This document shows, in pieces, positions 17,689 through 25,795 of a stretch of DNA of 64,000 nucleotides. The notes below the pieces were generated by a model. That model saw nothing but the letters and a program-made list of their open reading frames with translations, was not told the origin of the DNA and ran no database searches. The stretch is from Lysobacter sp. Root916 (GTDB taxonomy: Bacteria; Pseudomonadota; Gammaproteobacteria; Xanthomonadales; Xanthomonadaceae), in NCBI RefSeq assembly GCF_001429785.1, contig NZ_LMJF01000016.1, positions 145,756 to 209,755 on the forward strand, in the 5' to 3' direction. The translations under genes and the position numbers were made by a program. How positions within the stretch are numbered: position 1 is the first letter of the stretch; each line of letters starts with the position of its first letter.

Positions 17689-17792
17689 GCGTTCGCGTGC
17701 GGCGGTCGCCGCACGCTAACCACGACCACCGGCACGGGTGGGCGCCGCCGCGGACTGGCATGGTGCGTGCGACCAGCCCGATCGGAGCGGAT

Positions 17793-18995
17793 ATGAGCAA
17801 GTGGTGGCCCCTGGCCCTGTTGATGTCGATGACCTTCGCGGCCCAGGCCGCGGATACGGCCGCGGCGCCGACGACGGTGACCATCCTTGGCGTCGATCAC
17901 GCCGCGCAGCTGGTCGCGCCGCGCGATCCGCCGGCGTTGCTGGAGGCCTTCCTGGCGCGCGTGAAGCCCGATGCGATCTGCATCGAGCGCGCGCCGGACG
18001 CCTACGCGCGCGGCGACTACTACGAGTTCACCTACGAGGTGCAGGACGTGGTGGTGCCGTATGCGCGCCGCAGCGGGATCGAGCTGTGTCCGATCGATTG
18101 GGAGCCGCCGGTCGAAGAGCAGCGCCTGGGTTTCGGCATGGCCCTGGATGCGCCGCCGGAGCTGCGTCTGCTCAAGGGTTTCCCCAGCTTCCTCAGTTTC
18201 GGCGCGCAAACGCTGCAGCGCGACTTCTTCCACGCCGATGATCCGGCCAATCTGCAGAAGGTGACGCAGTGGGCCGCGACGCCGGCCGCCAGCGCCAAGA
18301 ACGATCTGGCGCGCCGTCTGTATTTGTATCGGACCTACATGCAGGCGCGTCGCATTCTGGCCGCCGCGCGCGCGCATCCCGGCGGCCGCGTGGCGGTGGT
18401 GGTCGGCGAATTCCACAAGCACGATATCGAGGCGATCCTGAAGGACGAGCCCGGCCTGCGCCTGGTCCAGCCCTCCAGCTACGGGCGCCCCAGCGCAGCC
18501 GATATCGCCGCGCACGACCGGCCCGAGTACCGCACCGCGATCGCCAGCTTCAACCTGCTGGGTCTGCAGTCGCAGTCCGGCCAGGTCGATTACGCCTACG
18601 TCGGGCGCGCGCTGGATGCGTTGGACGCCCAGGGCGCCACCGCGCAGACGCGTCTGTTGCGCACGCGTCTGGACCTGTTGCAGGCGCGGATCCGGCGCGA
18701 GGATGCGATCGCGCGCTACCGCGCCATCGCCGCCGAAGCCGGCGATGCGCGCTTCGCCTGGAACGGGGTCAAGGACGCCGCGCGCGTGGACTCCTACTTC
18801 GATCCGTTCGGCAATCTGGATGTGCGCCGGCGCGCGCTGCTGGAGGCGGCGCGCGAGACCTGGGCGCTGGGCGATGCCGCCGCCGCGCAGGCGCTGTTCG
18901 ATGCCTGCGCCGACGGCCTGAGCCCGCGCCAGCGCAACCAGCTGCGCGGCTATTGGGAGCGCGACGTGACGATCGCGGCGGGCCAGCAGCCTTAA
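17793..18995 (+). CDS. Secreted protein with TIKI/TraB-like GxxH motifs
   Basis: A 400-residue protein with a signal peptide (WWPLALLMSMTFAAQAA, cleavage near 20). I do not recognise a close family, but the first 220 residues carry two GxxH motifs, GVDH (33-36) and GEFH (205-208), plus a Glu in CIER (65) and an Arg-rich helix YRTYMQARRI. Two GxxH motifs with an intervening Glu and Arg are the hallmark of the TIKI/TraB/GumN superfamily of putative metalloproteases. The C-terminal half is helical with TPR-like spacing. The ATG at 17793 gives the signal peptide and has GGAGCGG upstream; in-frame starts further upstream would extend it without adding a better signal. Function is inferred from motifs only. 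Confidence 0.7.
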   Translation: MSKWWPLALLMSMTFAAQAADTAAAPTTVTILGVDHAAQLVAPRDPPALLEAFLARVKPDAICIERAPDAYARGDYYEFTYEVQDVVVPYARRSGIELCPIDWEPPVEEQRLGFGMALDAPPELRLLKGFPSFLSFGAQTLQRDFFHADDPANLQKVTQWAATPAASAKNDLARRLYLYRTYMQARRILAAARAHPGGRVAVVVGEFHKHDIEAILKDEPGLRLVQPSSYGRPSAADIAAHDRPEYRTAIASFNLLGLQSQSGQVDYAYVGRALDALDAQGATAQTRLLRTRLDLLQARIRREDAIARYRAIAAEAGDARFAWNGVKDAARVDSYFDPFGNLDVRRRALLEAARETWALGDAAAAQALFDACADGLSPRQRNQLRGYWERDVTIAAGQQP

Positions 18996-19037
18996 CGCCC
19001 GCAAGCGGCTATTCTCGCGGTCTTGAAGGAGACCGCC

Positions 19038-20063
19038 ATGCGCCTGCCGATCCTGCTGTTGAGCCTTGCCGCCATGTCCAGCCCCGCCGCTCTCGCCCAG
19101 ACCCCGCCCAGCGGCGAACGCCCGATCGCGCTGGTGATCCACGGCGGCGCCGGCTTCGTGCCGCGCGACGCGCTGAGCGAGGCCGACCGCAAGGCCGCGC
19201 ATGCCGATCTCAATCGCGCTCTGGACGCCGGTTACGGCGTGCTCCAGGGCGGCGGCAGCGCGTTGGACGCGGTGTCGGCGGTGGTGGTGGTGCTGGAGGA
19301 CTCGCCGATCTTCAACGCCGGCAAGGGCGCGGTGTTCAACGCCCGCGGCGGCCACGAACTCGATGCCTCGATCATGGAAGGCCACACCCGCCGCGCCGGC
19401 GCGGTCGCCGGCGTCACCACGATCAAGAACCCGATCAAGCTGGCGCGCGCGGTGATGGAACACAGCCCGCACGTGATGCTGGCCGGCGCGGGCGCGGAAG
19501 CTTTCGCCGATACCCGGGCCGAGATTGAGCGCGTGCCCAACACGTATTTCGATACGCCCAAGCGCCGCCAGCAGTTGGAGAAGGCGCAGCGCGAGGAAGC
19601 GGCGAAGGGCAAGCGCGAGGCCAACGCGGCCGTCGATCCGGGCAAGTACTTCGGCACGGTGGGCGCGGTCGCGCTGGACCGCCAGGGCCATATCGCCGCG
19701 GCCACCAGCACCGGCGGCATGACCAACAAGCGCTACGGCCGCGTCGGCGATTCGCCGGTGATCGGCGCCGGCACCTGGGCCGACGACCGCTGCGGCGTGT
19801 CCGGCACCGGCTGGGGCGAGTACTACATCCGCTACAACGCCGCCCACGACATCTGCGCGCGCGTGGCCTACCGCGGCGACAGCCTGCAGGCGGCGGCCGA
19901 CGAGGTCATCAACAAGCTCATTCCCGCCGCCGGCGGCGATGGCGGCGCGATCGCGCTGGACCGCGAAGGCCATATCGCGATGCCGTTCAACAGCGGCAGC
20001 ATGTTCCGCGGCTGGGTGAAGCCGGACGGGAGCCGGGGGACGGCGATACACGAAGAGGAGTGA
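19038..20063 (+). CDS. Isoaspartyl peptidase/L-asparaginase (Ntn hydrolase)
   Basis: A 341-residue plant-type asparaginase/isoaspartyl dipeptidase with a signal peptide (ending AALA, about 20), so it is exported. The proenzyme cleaves itself before the nucleophile Thr207 in YFGTVGAVALD, giving two subunits. Other family segments are VIHGGAGF near the N-terminus, GGSALDAVSAVVVVLED, FNAGKGAVFNARGG and STGGMTNKRYGRVGDSPVIG. It probably releases L-Asp from beta-aspartyl peptides formed in protein damage. The ATG at 19038 has AAGGAG eight bases upstream. It stands apart from both neighbours. Confidence 0.93.
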   Translation: MRLPILLLSLAAMSSPAALAQTPPSGERPIALVIHGGAGFVPRDALSEADRKAAHADLNRALDAGYGVLQGGGSALDAVSAVVVVLEDSPIFNAGKGAVFNARGGHELDASIMEGHTRRAGAVAGVTTIKNPIKLARAVMEHSPHVMLAGAGAEAFADTRAEIERVPNTYFDTPKRRQQLEKAQREEAAKGKREANAAVDPGKYFGTVGAVALDRQGHIAAATSTGGMTNKRYGRVGDSPVIGAGTWADDRCGVSGTGWGEYYIRYNAAHDICARVAYRGDSLQAAADEVINKLIPAAGGDGGAIALDREGHIAMPFNSGSMFRGWVKPDGSRGTAIHEEE

Positions 20064-20073
20064 GGTTCGCCAG

Positions 20074-20112
20074 CCCCTCCCCCGCAACGCGGGAGAGGGA
20101 TTGGGGCGGGGG
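20074..20112. repeat. Palindromic CCCTCxCCCGC repeat
   Basis: The stretch CCCCTCCCCCGCAACGCGGG followed by AGAGGGATTGGGGCGGGGG is a hairpin-forming repeat just after the asparaginase stop. Related copies lie at 52596-52626 and 52726-52761, and a decayed one near 20200-20237. Such CCCTCTCCCGC..GGGAGAGGG repeats are common between genes in this bacterial family. It may end transcription despite lacking a T-tract. Confidence 0.7.
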
Positions 20113-20257
20113 CCGGCGCAGGCGCGTAAGTCCACCCAGTCGCCGCCCTCATCCGCCCGCAGCCTGTGCTGAGCCTGCCGAAAGGCGCACCTACTCGGCC
20201 CAGCCCTTCCTTCGGTCGCCGCGCGCGGGAGAAGGGAAGATCAAAGGCCCGTCGCCC

Positions 20258-20725
20258 TCACGCCCCCTGCTGCGACGACCACTCCTGCATCCGCGCCTGC
20301 ATGTCCTCCTCCGACACGTCCTCGACGTGCGTGGCCAGCGTCCACTTGTGGCCGAAGGGATCGACGATGGTGCCGGTGCGGTCGCCCCAGAACTGGTTCT
20401 GCAGCGGCTTGTCGACCTTGCCGCCGGCCTGGGTCGCCTGGGCGAAGGCGGCGTCGGCGTCGTCGACGTAGATCATGAAGGCGGTGGTGGCGCCGCCGCG
20501 GGTCTTGGGGCTGAGCGCGTTCATTTCGGGCCACTCGTCGGACAGCATGATCACGCTGTCGCCGATGCGGATTTCGGCGTGGCCGATCTTGTCGCCCATG
20601 GGCAGGCGGTAGATCTCGGTCGCGTTCAAGGCGCGCACGTAGAAATCGATGGCGGCGTTGGCGTCGTGCACGATCACGTAGGGCGTGACGCTGTGGTAGC
20701 CATCGGGGCGGGGCTGTACGGCCAT
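20258..20725 (-). CDS. VOC-family (PhnB/glyoxalase-like) protein
   Basis: A 155-residue vicinal-oxygen-chelate protein. It starts with YHSVTPYVIVHDANAAIDFY, the family's first beta-alpha-beta-beta-beta module, and ends with the second module NQFWGDRTGTIVDPFGHKW, the typical PhnB-like motif. Such proteins are dimeric, some bind a divalent metal, and many have no known substrate. The gene is transcribed alone, convergent with the asparaginase gene; the region between contains palindromic repeats. No partner gene suggests a role. Confidence 0.88.
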   Translation of the reverse strand: MAVQPRPDGYHSVTPYVIVHDANAAIDFYVRALNATEIYRLPMGDKIGHAEIRIGDSVIMLSDEWPEMNALSPKTRGGATTAFMIYVDDADAAFAQATQAGGKVDKPLQNQFWGDRTGTIVDPFGHKWTLATHVEDVSEEDMQARMQEWSSQQGA

Positions 20726-21240
20726 GTCGGTGTCTCCGTGAGTGGTGGGTTCGGCGCGGCGCTGCGTGCGCGAAGGCCCGATGCGCCGGGGCGGATCGAA
20801 GCGGACGCGGTGCTGCCCGGGCGCAGATGCTGAACCGCGCGATTCTCACCGGCTGCGACTGCGGGCCGGCCGGGCAGGCCGCGGGCGGGCCGGATTCGAC
20901 GCTTCGGCCCGCAGCGCCGGGCCGGATGGGCGCAAGGCATTTCGGTCGGTCAGGGGCGGGCAGGCTAGCGCCGGCCGCGCTAAGCGGGCGCGAAGCCCGG
21001 CCTGGGCCCGCGTTAACCGGATCCGGCACGGTCGCCGCCGGGGCGGCCGAGCGGGGCTTATGGCAAAATCCATGCCCTGTAGCGGCCGCCGGCTGCGCCC
21101 CGCCGGCCCGTCCGGAGAGAGCCCGACCCTCATGCCCATGACCGAGCAGTCCCGCCGCGGCCGCGCCGCCGCGCCGTCCGTCTTGCCGCAACCGGCCAGT
21201 CGCGCCGGCGTCGTTCCCCCTTCCGCTCCCTGAGGCCGCC
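20726..21240. other. 515-bp non-coding stretch upstream of dgkA
   Basis: No gene is clearly supported here. An open frame of 57 codons (21060-21233, with an inner ATG at 21132) stops 7 bp before dgkA and is rich in Arg, Ala and Pro, with no recognisable domain. It could be a leader peptide but has weak ribosome-binding context. The rest is GC-rich sequence with several GGCCGG-type palindromes. The divergent promoters of the VOC gene and of dgkA presumably lie in it. Confidence 0.4.
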
Positions 21241-21621
21241 ATGGCAGACGAATTCGGCCACCTGCCGCGCGGTCCCGCGCGCATCCTCAAGGCGACGATG
21301 TGGTCCATGCAGGGCCTGCGCGCGGCCTGGCTGCACGAATCCTCGTTCCGGCTCGAGGTCTATCTGTTCGTGGTGCTGACGCCGCTGGGCTGGTGGCTGG
21401 GCCAGACCCCGGTCGAGCGCGTGCTGCTGATCGGCTCGATGCTGCTGGTGCTGAGCATCGAACTGTTGAACTCGGCCGTGGAAGCGGTGATCGAACGCTA
21501 CGGCCCGGAGTTCCACGAGCTCGCCGGCCGCGCCAAGGACATGGGGTCGGCGGCAGTGTTCGTATTGATGATGAACGTGTTGCTGACCTGGGGCGCGATC
21601 GTCGTGCCGCGCCTGTTCTGA
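21241..21621 (+). CDS. dgkA: Diacylglycerol kinase DgkA
   Basis: A 126-residue inner-membrane kinase with three helices, which phosphorylates diacylglycerol left over from osmoregulated glucan and lipid A modification, returning phosphatidate. The signature ELLNSAVEAVIERYG and the following RAKDMGSAAVFVL are intact, including the Glu residues that bind Mg-ATP. Length fits the family (about 120). The ATG has TGAGG upstream. It is followed 71 bp later by a TerC gene, with no functional link known. Confidence 0.95.
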   Translation: MADEFGHLPRGPARILKATMWSMQGLRAAWLHESSFRLEVYLFVVLTPLGWWLGQTPVERVLLIGSMLLVLSIELLNSAVEAVIERYGPEFHELAGRAKDMGSAAVFVLMMNVLLTWGAIVVPRLF

Positions 21622-21692
21622 GCGCAACCGTGCCCTAATCCGCCGCGCGCATCGCGCGCAGCCCCCGTTTTGTAAGCCTAGGAAACCCGCTA

Positions 21693-22427
21693 GTGATTGA
21701 ACTGCTAACCGATCCGCAAGTCTGGATCACCCTGGTCACCCTGAGCGCGATCGAGATCGTGCTGGGCATCGACAACCTCGTCTTCATCTCGATCGCGGTC
21801 AGCAAGCTGCCGTACGCGCAACGCGAGAAGGCCCGCAAGTTCGGCATCGCGGTGGCCTGCATCACGCGCATCGCGCTGCTGCTGACCCTGGCTTGGCTGG
21901 CCGGTCTGACCAGCGATCTGTTCTCGGTATTCGGCCAGGGCATCTCGGTGCGCGACCTGGTCCTGATCCTGGGCGGCGCCTTCCTGCTGGTGAAGGGCTC
22001 GATGGAAATGCGCGACATGATCGTCGGCGCGGGCGAGTCCGAGGACGTGCACTCCAAGCCGGCGGCCTCGTTCATGGCGGTGATCGCGCAGATCGCGGTG
22101 ATCGACATCGTGTTCTCGCTGGACTCGGTGATCGCCGCGGTCGGCATGGCCAGCCACACCCCGGTGATGGTCGCGGCGATCCTGCTGGCGGTGGCGGTGA
22201 TGCTGCTGGCCTCCAAGCCGCTGGGTGAGTTCATCGACCGCAACCCGACCATCAAGATGCTGGCCCTGGCCTTCATCGTCCTGGTCGGCGTGTACCTGGT
22301 CGCCGACGGTTTCGAGTTGCACATCCCGAAGGGCTACATCTACGGCGCGATGGGTTTCTCGGCCCTGGTCGAGTGCCTCAACCTGTGGGCCAAGCGCCGC
22401 GCCATGGCGCGGGTTCAGCCCGACTGA
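21693..22427 (+). CDS. TerC-family integral membrane protein
   Basis: A 244-residue TerC/YgaP-type membrane protein with seven predicted helices. The conserved acidic motifs are present: SAIEIVLGIDNLVFISI in helix 1 and QIAVIDIVFSLDSVIAAVG in the middle. TerC proteins have been linked to tellurite resistance, and in several bacteria to manganese export during metallation of exported enzymes; the second role is the more likely housekeeping one. The start is GTG at 21693. I looked for a yybP-ykoY manganese riboswitch in the 71-bp leader and saw none. Confidence 0.92.
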   Translation: MIELLTDPQVWITLVTLSAIEIVLGIDNLVFISIAVSKLPYAQREKARKFGIAVACITRIALLLTLAWLAGLTSDLFSVFGQGISVRDLVLILGGAFLLVKGSMEMRDMIVGAGESEDVHSKPAASFMAVIAQIAVIDIVFSLDSVIAAVGMASHTPVMVAAILLAVAVMLLASKPLGEFIDRNPTIKMLALAFIVLVGVYLVADGFELHIPKGYIYGAMGFSALVECLNLWAKRRAMARVQPD

Positions 22428-22443
22428 GGCAGGCGCGCCCGCA

Positions 22444-22468
22444 CGGCGCCGCCCACGCGGCGGCGCCG
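22444..22468. terminator. GC-rich hairpin downstream of terC
   Basis: A perfect 10-bp stem CGGCGCCGCC/GGCGGCGCCG with a 5-nt loop (CACGC) lies 16 bp after the terC stop. There is no T-tract, so it is at best a weak or Rho-assisted terminator. Confidence 0.4.
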
Positions 22469-22555
22469 CAATCGCGACGCGACCCTCACACGGCGTCCAT
22501 TGCAAGCGTGGGGCGCGGGTGGTGCAATGCGCCATCCTCACGAAGGAGTTGCGCC

Positions 22556-23200
22556 ATGCGTAAGCTCATGATGTCCCTGCTGCTGGTCGCGGCGGCCGCC
22601 CTGCTCAGCGGTTGCGGCTACAACACCATCCAGCAGAAGGACGAAGCGGTGAAGGCGTCCTGGTCGCAGGTGCTCAACGTCTACAAGCGACGTGCCGATC
22701 TGGTGCCCAACCTGGTCGCGACCGTGAAGGGCTACGCCAGTCACGAGCAGCAGGTGCTGACCCAGGTGACCGAGGCGCGCGCCAAGGTCGGCAGCATCAA
22801 CGTCAACGCCGACGATCCGGCCTCGGTGGAGCAGTTCCAGCAGGCCCAGGGCGAACTCAAGAGCGCGATCGGCCGCCTGCTGGTGGTCAGCGAGAACTAT
22901 CCGCAGCTCAAGGCCGACCAGAACTTCCTGCAGTTGCAGGCGCAGCTAGAAGGCACCGAGAACCGCATCACCGTCGAGCGTCAGCGCTACATCCAGTCGG
23001 TGCAGGACTACAACACCTACGTGCGTTCGTTCCCGCAGAACCTGACCGCGATGATGTTCGGCTACAAGGCCAAGCCCAACTTCTCGGTCGAGAACGAGCA
23101 GCAGATCCAGGAAGCGCCCAAGGTCGACTTCGGCCAGCCGGCCGCGCAGCCCGCGCCGCAGCCGGCGCCCGCGCAGCAGCAGCCGGCGCCGGCGGGCTGA
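22556..23200 (+). CDS. lemA: LemA-family lipoprotein
   Basis: A 214-residue LemA protein with lipobox LLSGC (Cys20), so it is probably anchored in a membrane facing the periplasm. The body is a helical bundle with the family motif VYKRRADLVPNLVATVKGYA and FSVENEQQIQEAPKVDF near the end, followed by a short Pro/Ala/Gln tail. Its function is not established. LemA genes are very often followed by TPM-domain genes, as here (two of them). The ATG has GAAGGAG upstream at 22542-22548. Confidence 0.93.
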   Translation: MRKLMMSLLLVAAAALLSGCGYNTIQQKDEAVKASWSQVLNVYKRRADLVPNLVATVKGYASHEQQVLTQVTEARAKVGSINVNADDPASVEQFQQAQGELKSAIGRLLVVSENYPQLKADQNFLQLQAQLEGTENRITVERQRYIQSVQDYNTYVRSFPQNLTAMMFGYKAKPNFSVENEQQIQEAPKVDFGQPAAQPAPQPAPAQQQPAPAG

Positions 23201-23225
23201 TCGGCGCGGCGGCGGACGCCGGGCG

Positions 23226-24146
23226 ATGAAGCGCGCATTCGCGAACACCGGCCGCGCCCTGGCGCGCGGCTGGTGCGCGTTGCTGCTGCTATGGCTGGTC
23301 TGCGCGGTCGCGCAGGCGCAGACGCTGGCGCCGATTCCGGCCCTGGATACGCCGGTGATCGACACCACCGGCACCCTCGACGCCGCCACCCGCCAGAACC
23401 TGGAAGCGCAGGCGCGCGCGCTGCAACAGCGCAAGGGCAGCCAGCTGCAGGTGCTGGTGGTGCCGACCACCCAGCCCGAAGACATCGCCCAGTACGCGGT
23501 GCGCGCGTTCGAGCAGTGGAAGATCGGCCGCAAGGGCGTCGACGACGGCGTCCTGCTGGTGGTCGCCAAGGAAGATCGGCGGGTCCGCATCGAGGTCGGC
23601 TACGGCCTGGAAGGCGCGATCCCCGACGCCACCGCCAGCCGCGTGATCCAGGAATATCTGGTGCCGCATTTCCGCAGCGGCGACTACGCCGGCGGCATCA
23701 CCGAGGCCAGCGCGGCGCTGACCAAGCTCATCGACGGCGAGCCCTTACCGGCGCTGATGGCCGACAACCGCGGCGACCAGGGCGGCGGCGAGAGTTTTCT
23801 GATGGCCTTGTTCGTGGCCTTCATCGTGGCCCAGGTCGCGCGCGGCATTTTCGGCAGCGCGCCGCGGCCGCTGCGCGCCCTGCTCGGCGCCGGCGCGGCC
23901 GGCGGCGTGGCCTGGCTGATTTCCTCGCTGTTGCTGGTCGGCGGCATCGGCGCGGTGATCGGTTTCGTGATCGGCCTGATCAGCACGCCGCGCGGCGGCC
24001 GTTTCGCCCGCGACGCGGGCTGGGGCGGTTGGGGCGGAGGCGGCGGTGGTTGGGGAGGCGGCGGTTTCGGCGGCGGTGGCGGTGGCGGCGGCTGGTCCGG
24101 TGGCGGCGGCATGAGCGGAGGCGGTGGCGCCTCCGGTAGCTGGTGA
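23226..24146 (+). CDS. TPM-domain (YgcG-type) membrane protein with Gly-rich tail
   Basis: A 306-residue protein with a signal peptide (ending AVAQA), a TPM/TLP18.3 domain (about 45-165; DTTGTLDAATRQNLEAQ, VLVVPTTQPEDIAQYAVRAF, GLEGAIPDATASRVIQEY), membrane helices (about 190-260), and a C-terminal tail made almost only of Gly, Trp and Ser. This is the YgcG architecture. The family is related to a plant photosystem II repair protein with phosphatase activity; the bacterial role is unknown. It is second in the lemA-TPM-TPM set. Confidence 0.9.
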   Translation: MKRAFANTGRALARGWCALLLLWLVCAVAQAQTLAPIPALDTPVIDTTGTLDAATRQNLEAQARALQQRKGSQLQVLVVPTTQPEDIAQYAVRAFEQWKIGRKGVDDGVLLVVAKEDRRVRIEVGYGLEGAIPDATASRVIQEYLVPHFRSGDYAGGITEASAALTKLIDGEPLPALMADNRGDQGGGESFLMALFVAFIVAQVARGIFGSAPRPLRALLGAGAAGGVAWLISSLLLVGGIGAVIGFVIGLISTPRGGRFARDAGWGGWGGGGGGWGGGGFGGGGGGGGWSGGGGMSGGGGASGSW

Positions 24147-24160
24147 CGGAGACCACGCCC

Positions 24161-24649
24161 ATGCGCCTACTCAAACACCTGTTCGCGCCCTCGGCCACGC
24201 GCCTGTTCCCCGAGCCCTTGTTGCGGCGCATCGCCGCGGCGATCGCGGCCAGCGAGCTGCGCCACACCGGCGAGATCTGTTTCGCGGTCGAGCCCGCGCT
24301 GCACCCGCGCGCGGTCTGGGCCGGCCGCCAGGCGCGCGCCGCGGCCATGGACGCGTTTGCGCAGTTGCGGGTCTGGGATACGCGCGCCAACAACGGCGTG
24401 CTGCTGTACCTGCTGCTGGCCGATCACCGCATCGAGATCGTCGCCGACCGCGGCTTCGAGGGCCGGGTCAGCGCCGAGCAGTGGCGCGGGGTCTGCCAGC
24501 TGGTCGAGGAACGCTTGCGCTCGGGCGATGCCGAGGCCGCCGTGCTGGGCGGGATCGAGGCGCTGTCGGCGCTGCTGGCCGAGCACTACCCGCGCGCGGA
24601 CGGCGATCAGGACGTCAACGAGCTGCCGGATCTGCCGCGGATTCTTTGA
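24161..24649 (+). CDS. Second TPM-domain protein, no signal peptide
   Basis: A 162-residue protein with a single TPM domain and no export signal: LRHTGEICFAVEPALHP, then AFAQLRVWDTRANNGVLLYL and VADRGFEGRVSAEQW. It is probably cytoplasmic or peripheral on the inner face, unlike its upstream paralogue. The ATG at 24161 has GGAG nine bases upstream and gives the usual N-terminus of homologues; a GTG at 24143 that overlaps the preceding stop (GTGA) is an alternative adding six residues. It ends the lemA-TPM-TPM set. Confidence 0.87.
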   Translation: MRLLKHLFAPSATRLFPEPLLRRIAAAIAASELRHTGEICFAVEPALHPRAVWAGRQARAAAMDAFAQLRVWDTRANNGVLLYLLLADHRIEIVADRGFEGRVSAEQWRGVCQLVEERLRSGDAEAAVLGGIEALSALLAEHYPRADGDQDVNELPDLPRIL

Positions 24650-24676
24650 TCGGGGCTTGAAGGCCGCAGCCGTGGG

Positions 24677-24762
24677 GTAGGAGCGGCGTGAGCCGCGACC
24701 GCGCCACCTCATCGGCCGCGCCGCCCGCAGGGCGTCCGGTCGCGACTCACGTCGCTCCTACC
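24677..24762. repeat. Inverted GTAG-type REP pair
   Basis: GTAGGAGCGGCGTGAGCCGC (continuing GACC) at 24677-24700 faces its near-complement GGTCGCGACTCACGTCGCTC (continuing CTACC) at 24738-24762. This is the widespread GTAGGAGCG(G/A)CGTGAG REP of Xanthomonadaceae in its twin inverted form. The 264-bp gap it sits in holds no gene, and the fold could end transcription after the TPM gene. Confidence 0.85.
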
Positions 24763-24913
24763 TCAAAGCGACTGGCGGGGCCCCGCCGAGCGGCTCGACG
24801 GCCGCGACGCTCCGTTTCGCCGCAATCGCCTTCCGGTCACGGCCGGGCAAGGCACGCGCCATGCCCCTCGGGCACAATACCGGCATCCCCAAACCGCCGG
24901 GTCGCTACGCCGC

Positions 24914-25792
24914 ATGATCTACCTGCACCAGATCGATCCGATCGCCATCCATCTCGGCCCGCTGCAAGTGCATTGGTACGGGATCATGTACCTGATCGGC
25001 TTCGGCCTGGCCTGGTGGCTGGGGCAGCGCCGGGTGCGCGCCGGGCGCCTGCCGGGCGTGAGCGAACAGGCCTACGGCGACCTGCTGTTCTACGCCATGC
25101 TCGGCGTGGTGCTGGGCGGCCGTTTCGGCTACGTGCTGTTCTACGCCTTCGGCGATCTGCTGCAGGACCCGCTGATGCTGTTCCGCATCTGGGAAGGCGG
25201 CATGAGCTTCCACGGCGGCCTGCTGGGCGTGATGGCCGCGGCGCTGTGGTGGGCGCGCAAGCAGCGCCTGCATTTCTTCGACGTGATGGATTTCGTCGCC
25301 CCGCTGGTGCCGCCGGGCCTGGGCTTCGGGCGCCTGGGCAACTACATCGGCGGCGAGCTCTGGGGCAAGTTCACCGAGGCCGGCTGGGGCGTGATCTTCC
25401 CGCGCGCGCCGGAGTTCGGTAACTGGACCGCGCAGCAGATCCAGAGCCAGTACGCGACCGGCGCGCTCAACCATTTCGCGCGCCATCCCTCGCAGCTCTA
25501 TCAGGCCGCGCTCGAGGGCCTGACCATGTTCGTGCTGCTGTGGTGGTTCTCCAGCAAGCCGCGTCCGCGCTATGCGGTATCGGGCCTGTTCGCGCTGCTG
25601 TACGGCTGCTTCCGCTTCCTGGTCGAGTTCGTGCGCGTGCCCGACGCCAAGCCCGGCTACATCGCCTTCGGCTGGTTGACCATGGGCCAGTTGCTGAGCG
25701 TGCCGCTGATCCTGCTGGGCCTGTACTGGCTGTGGCTGTCGCGCCGCTCGCCGACCCTGCAACCGCAAGCCGTCGCGCCGAAGGAGGGCTGA
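24914..25792 (+). CDS. lgt: Prolipoprotein diacylglyceryl transferase Lgt
   Basis: A 292-residue inner-membrane enzyme with seven helices that attaches diacylglycerol from phosphatidylglycerol to the lipobox Cys of prolipoproteins, the first step of lipoprotein maturation. Key regions are [17 protein letters not shown], the essential His in [11 protein letters not shown] and the Lgt signature [15 protein letters not shown]. Length is standard. It is followed 3 bp later by thyA, the same order as in E. coli and many gammaproteobacteria. Possible clients in this window include LemA and the Cys-rich lipoprotein near 49 kb. Confidence 0.97.
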   Translation: MIYLHQIDPIAIHLGPLQVHWYGIMYLIGFGLAWWLGQRRVRAGRLPGVSEQAYGDLLFYAMLGVVLGGRFGYVLFYAFGDLLQDPLMLFRIWEGGMSFHGGLLGVMAAALWWARKQRLHFFDVMDFVAPLVPPGLGFGRLGNYIGGELWGKFTEAGWGVIFPRAPEFGNWTAQQIQSQYATGALNHFARHPSQLYQAALEGLTMFVLLWWFSSKPRPRYAVSGLFALLYGCFRFLVEFVRVPDAKPGYIAFGWLTMGQLLSVPLILLGLYWLWLSRRSPTLQPQAVAPKEG

Positions 25793-25795
25793 CCG

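Noticed and set aside
17631-20135. 834-codon minus-strand frame
   Set aside because: It runs opposite several recognisable plus-strand genes and encodes only Arg/Ala/His-rich sequence without a domain.
20827-21141. 104-codon open frame upstream of dgkA
   Set aside because: Gly/Ala/Pro/Arg composition only, no ribosome-binding site or domain, and it overlaps palindromic sequence.
21622-21692. Manganese (yybP-ykoY) riboswitch before terC
   Set aside because: The 71-bp leader is too short and lacks the conserved loops of that class.
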